Shown one piece after another: positions 14,598 through 16,115 of a stretch of DNA of 16,115 nt. Origin of the DNA: Betaproteobacteria bacterium (GTDB taxonomy: Bacteria > Pseudomonadota > Gammaproteobacteria > Burkholderiales > Casimicrobiaceae); assembly GCA_005889025.1 (NCBI GenBank), contig VBCZ01000082.1:1-16115 (forward strand), read 5' to 3'. The notes beneath the pieces are model-generated. The model made no database searches and was not told the origin of the DNA. It saw only the letters and a list, made by a program, of their open reading frames with translations. Each line of letters begins with the position of its first letter. Positions within the stretch are counted from its first letter, which is position 1. A program made the position numbers and the translations under genes.

Positions 14598-15525
14598 ATG
14601 AAAGTGATCCGCGCTCTTATCGCCACGCTCGGCGTTTCTGTCGCGCTCAGCAGCGCCGCGCAGACCAAGTGGGACATGCCCACGGCGTATCCGGCGACGA
14701 ATTTCCACACCGAGAACATCAACCAGTTCGTCGCCGACATCGACAAAGCGACGGGCGGCAAGCTCAAGATCACGGTGCACGCCAACGGCTCGCTGTTCAA
14801 AGCCAACGAAATCAAACGAGCGGTTCAAGGAAACCAGGCCCAGATCGGCGAGATCCTGCTGGTCAACTTCGAGAACGAGGATCCGCTGTTCGGGCTCGAT
14901 GGCGTCCCGTTTTTGGCGACGAGCTACGCCGACTCGATGAAGCTCTATCGCGCGTCGAAAAAGGCGCTGGAGGGGGCCGCCTCAGGGCATTTTCACCAAC
15001 CGCACGCTCAACAGTGCCGCCGACTTGAAGGGGCTCAAGTGGCGCGCCTACAGCCCGGCGACCTCGCGCATCGCCGAGCTGGTCGGCGCGCAGCCGGTCA
15101 CCGTGCAGGCGGCGGAGCTCACGCAGGCGCTGGCAACGGGCGTTGTCGAGGCGTACATGTCGTCCGGCGCGACGGGCTTCGACACCAAGACCTATGAGAG
15201 CATTAAGAACTTCTACGATACGCAAGCGTGGCTGCCGAAAAATGCGGTGGTCGCCAACGCTCAGGCATTCGACGCGCTCGACAAGGCGACTCAGGACGCG
15301 GCCCTGAAAGCCGCTGCCGACGCCGAGACGCGCGGGTGGAAGGCGTCCGAGGAAAAAAACAGCTGGTACCTCGATCAGTTGAAGCAAAAGGGCATGACCA
15401 TCGTCAAGCCGTCGCCGCAGCTCACCGCCGATCTGAAAAAAGTGGGGGACGTGATGCTGCAGGATTGGCTCAAAAAAGCCGGCCCGGAAGGCCAGGCGGC
15501 GGTGGACGCCTTCAGGAAAATGTAG
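14598..15525 (+). pseudogene. dctP: TRAP transporter substrate-binding protein, frameshifted by an internal deletion
   Basis: This is the periplasmic receptor of a tripartite ATP-independent (TRAP) carboxylate transporter. ATG 14598 follows AAAGGA by 6 nt. The signal peptide is MKVIRALIATLGVSVALSSA, cleaved near AAQ-TKWDMPTAYP. Family segments FHTENINQFVADIDKATGGK and LKITVHANGSLFKANEIKRA run in this frame up to YRASKKALE (about 14970). The next family segment PPQGIFTNRTLNSAADLKGL reads one frame over from about 14978 and continues through RAYSPATSRIAELVGAQPV and YMSSGATGFDTKTYE to MLQDWLKKAGPEGQAAVDAF and TAG at 15523-15525. From the family pattern about 16-18 residues (between ALE and PPQG) are missing. 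The present span is 928 nt, so the lost length must be 2 modulo 3. As sequenced, the protein would lose its ligand-binding C-terminal half. It is the first gene of the dctPQM operon. Confidence 0.88.
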
Positions 15526-15531
15526 CCATAG

Positions 15532-16044
15532 ATGCGCGGGACTCTGGACAGGATCTACAGCGCCGCCGCTTACCTGGCGGCGTTGTTTTTGGTATGCACG
15601 CTGGCGATGGTGCTGCTCGGCATCTTCGGCCGCCTGTTCAGTTTCCAGATTCGCGGCACCGACGCCTACGCAGGCTATTTCATGGCCGGCGCGGGTTTTC
15701 TAGCGCTGGCGCACACCCTCATGCGAGGCGAGCATATACGCGTGACCCTGGTTCTCGAGCATACCGCCCCGCGATTCCGGCGCATCCTGGAGCGATGGTC
15801 GCTGGCCGTCGCTGCGCTGCTCACCGCGGCATTCGCGTACTTCAGCGTGCGCCTTGCGTGGCAGTCGTACGCTCTGAACGATATATCCACCGGCAACGAC
15901 GCAACGCCGCTGTGGATCCCGCAGATTGCCATGGCCGCCGGCAATATCGTCCTTGCGATCGCCTTTGTCGACCTGCTGATCGGAGACCTCACCGGAACGC
16001 GGGTCATCGCCCAAAGCGACAGCGAGCCGGCGCACGTCGAATAG
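15532..16044 (+). CDS. dctQ: TRAP transporter small permease
   Basis: This is the small membrane subunit of the TRAP transporter, 170 residues, the usual size. Four hydrophobic segments are visible: YLAALFLVCTLAMVLLGIF, YAGYFMAGAGFLALAHTLM, LAVAALLTAAFAYFSVRLAW and IPQIAMAAGNIVLAIAFVDL. The conserved loop MRGEHIRVTLVLEH follows helix 2, as in DctQ proteins. ATG 15532 is 6 nt after the dctP stop; a weak AGGAAA lies about 14 nt upstream, so expression probably depends on coupling to dctP. It pairs with the large permease DctM that begins at 16055. The substrate is unknown. Confidence 0.9.
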   Translation: MRGTLDRIYSAAAYLAALFLVCTLAMVLLGIFGRLFSFQIRGTDAYAGYFMAGAGFLALAHTLMRGEHIRVTLVLEHTAPRFRRILERWSLAVAALLTAAFAYFSVRLAWQSYALNDISTGNDATPLWIPQIAMAAGNIVLAIAFVDLLIGDLTGTRVIAQSDSEPAHVE

Positions 16045-16054
16045 CGAACGGGCG

Positions 16055-16115
16055 ATGGATCTACTCATTACCGTTCTTCTGATCGTCGCGCTGTTCGTCT
16101 TGCTCGGCAGCGGCG
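16055..16115 (+). CDS. dctM: TRAP transporter large permease, 5' fragment cut by window edge
   Basis: ATG 16055 opens a frame MDLLITVLLIVALFVLLGSG that runs to the window end. It lies 10 nt after the dctQ stop, where the ion-coupled large permease subunit DctM is expected in a dctPQM operon. The hydrophobic start and LLGSG match the first helix of DctM proteins. Only about 20 residues are visible, so the call rests on these plus operon position. Confidence 0.8.
   Translation, partial: MDLLITVLLIVALFVLLGSG

Overview
The window is GC-rich DNA with the gene content of a betaproteobacterium, most likely Burkholderiales or a relative. It carries arginine succinyltransferase-pathway AstB, an exosortase-type PEP-CTERM protein, a TRAP transporter operon, paralogous family-5 solute-binding proteins and a fused 5-oxoprolinase. 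Several genes carry small internal deletions or stops, so the DNA is either under relaxed selection or comes from an imperfect (perhaps metagenomic) assembly. Taxonomy is inferred from gene content only.

Left part, + strand (1-2115): the 3' part of astB, broken by a frameshifting deletion, then a PEP-CTERM protein gene behind a near-consensus sigma-54 promoter. The PEP-CTERM gene is interrupted by one in-frame amber codon.

2168-3735, - strand: an MFS exporter, preceded on the same strand by an undescribed 47-codon ORF. That ORF has its own promoter with a palindrome in the spacer, and three stem-loops lie between it and the exporter. This looks like a leader-peptide attenuator or a peptide-plus-exporter pair. 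The space 3736-4158 holds only that promoter and an intergenic palindromic repeat.

4159-10182, - strand: a tightly packed transcription unit with a glutathione peroxidase followed by three tandem paralogous ABC peptide-type substrate-binding proteins. Junctions are TAG|GTG, GTGA and TGA-A-GTG. No permease or ATPase is present. The 5' end of the peroxidase runs into two 80-bp tandem units of paired REP-like palindromes.

10190-14357, - strand: repeats, then a single-chain 5-oxoprolinase (HyuA-HyuB type) gene. It is damaged by a frameshifting deletion and an in-frame deletion. It also contains a roughly 500-bp element inserted in frame: a DUF559 (Vsr-like) endonuclease domain bounded by perfect 10-bp hairpins in inverted orientation. 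A nuclease-free copy of the same repeat lies just beyond the gene's 3' end. This nested nuclease element is the most interesting feature of the window.

14598-16115, + strand, divergent: a TRAP transporter operon, dctP (frameshifted by another small deletion), dctQ, and the start of dctM.

Functionally, 5-oxoprolinase, glutathione peroxidase and the peptide-type binding proteins could share a gamma-glutamyl/glutathione or peptide-scavenging theme, and the TRAP system may feed the oxoprolinase-like enzyme. Both links rest on neighbourhood only.
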